From contig RPQV01000270.1 of assembly GCA_003818595.1 (NCBI GenBank), positions 1 through 5,570 on the forward strand: a stretch of 5,570 nt of DNA. Direction: 5' to 3'. Below the pieces are notes generated by a model, which saw nothing but the letters and a program-made list of their open reading frames with translations, ran no database searches and was not told where the DNA came from. This stretch comes from Calditrichota bacterium (lineage in GTDB: Bacteria; Zhuqueibacterota; Zhuqueibacteria; Residuimicrobiales; Krinioviventaceae). The translations under genes were made by a program, and so were the position numbers. Positions within the stretch are counted from its first letter, which is position 1; each line of letters opens with the position of its first letter. Positions 5,568 to 5,570 of the stretch are shown piece by piece.

Positions 5568-5570
5568 GAG
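5558..5570 (+). promoter_or_regulatory. Possible ribosome-binding site for a downstream gene, expected cydB
   Basis: The last codons and stop of cydA overlap two purine-rich motifs: AGGA at 5560-5563 and AGGAG at 5566-5570. This would place a downstream start codon within about ten bases after the window. The identity of that gene as cydB is inferred from the near-universal cydA-cydB order. Confidence 0.45.

Noticed and set aside
1..5570. Mobile elements, CRISPR arrays, tRNA or rRNA genes, or a defence island around the helicase
   Set aside because: No terminal inverted repeats, transposase motifs, regularly spaced repeats, or structured RNA were seen. The helicase has no nuclease or other defence partner beside it.

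Overview
The window looks like a bacterial chromosome segment with moderate base composition and AT-rich intergenic regions. It holds five essentially complete genes and the tail of a sixth. The likely V/A-type ATPase proteolipid, the Fe-S type Rrf2 regulator and the cytochrome bd oxidase suggest a bacterium with a flexible, probably anaerobic to microaerobic lifestyle. The sequence does not allow a firm phylum. Shine-Dalgarno sites are uneven: very strong before cydA, good before the DUF1648 gene, and poor or absent before the transporter, helicase and Rrf2 genes.

Layout. Bases 1-67 are the end of a rotor-ring proteolipid gene of an ATP synthase/ATPase, followed by a hairpin terminator at 81-119. 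A cation diffusion facilitator (CDF) metal transporter lies on the minus strand (261-1193), convergent with the ATPase gene. An AT-rich divergent intergenic region (about 1194-1411) carries a good sigma70-like promoter for the transporter and a spaced 7-bp inverted repeat. On the plus strand follow a superfamily 1A helicase related to the eukaryotic FBH1 group, with a C-terminal Myb/SANT-like domain (1412-3151), and a small four-helix DUF1648 membrane protein (3181-3681). Then come an Rrf2-family regulator with three cysteines placed for an Fe-S cluster (3756-4187) and cydA (4215-5567). The window ends at a ribosome-binding-like sequence where cydB would be expected.

How the genes work together. 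The clearest functional unit is rrf2-cydA, probably continuing to cydB. A putative redox-, NO- or iron-sensing repressor sits 27 bp upstream of a high-affinity quinol oxidase gene. The promoter region before rrf2 holds three copies of one heptamer half-site, ATTATAC or its complement GTATAAT. Two of them form a perfect 12-bp palindrome, and together they overlap every plausible -10 element. This is a strong candidate for the autoregulatory operator of this unit. The helicase and DUF1648 genes are close enough (29 bp) to be cotranscribed but have no obvious shared role. I see no insertion sequence, CRISPR array, tRNA or rRNA. No wholly new system is evident; the Rrf2/cyd operator architecture and the helicase fusion are the most worthwhile leads.
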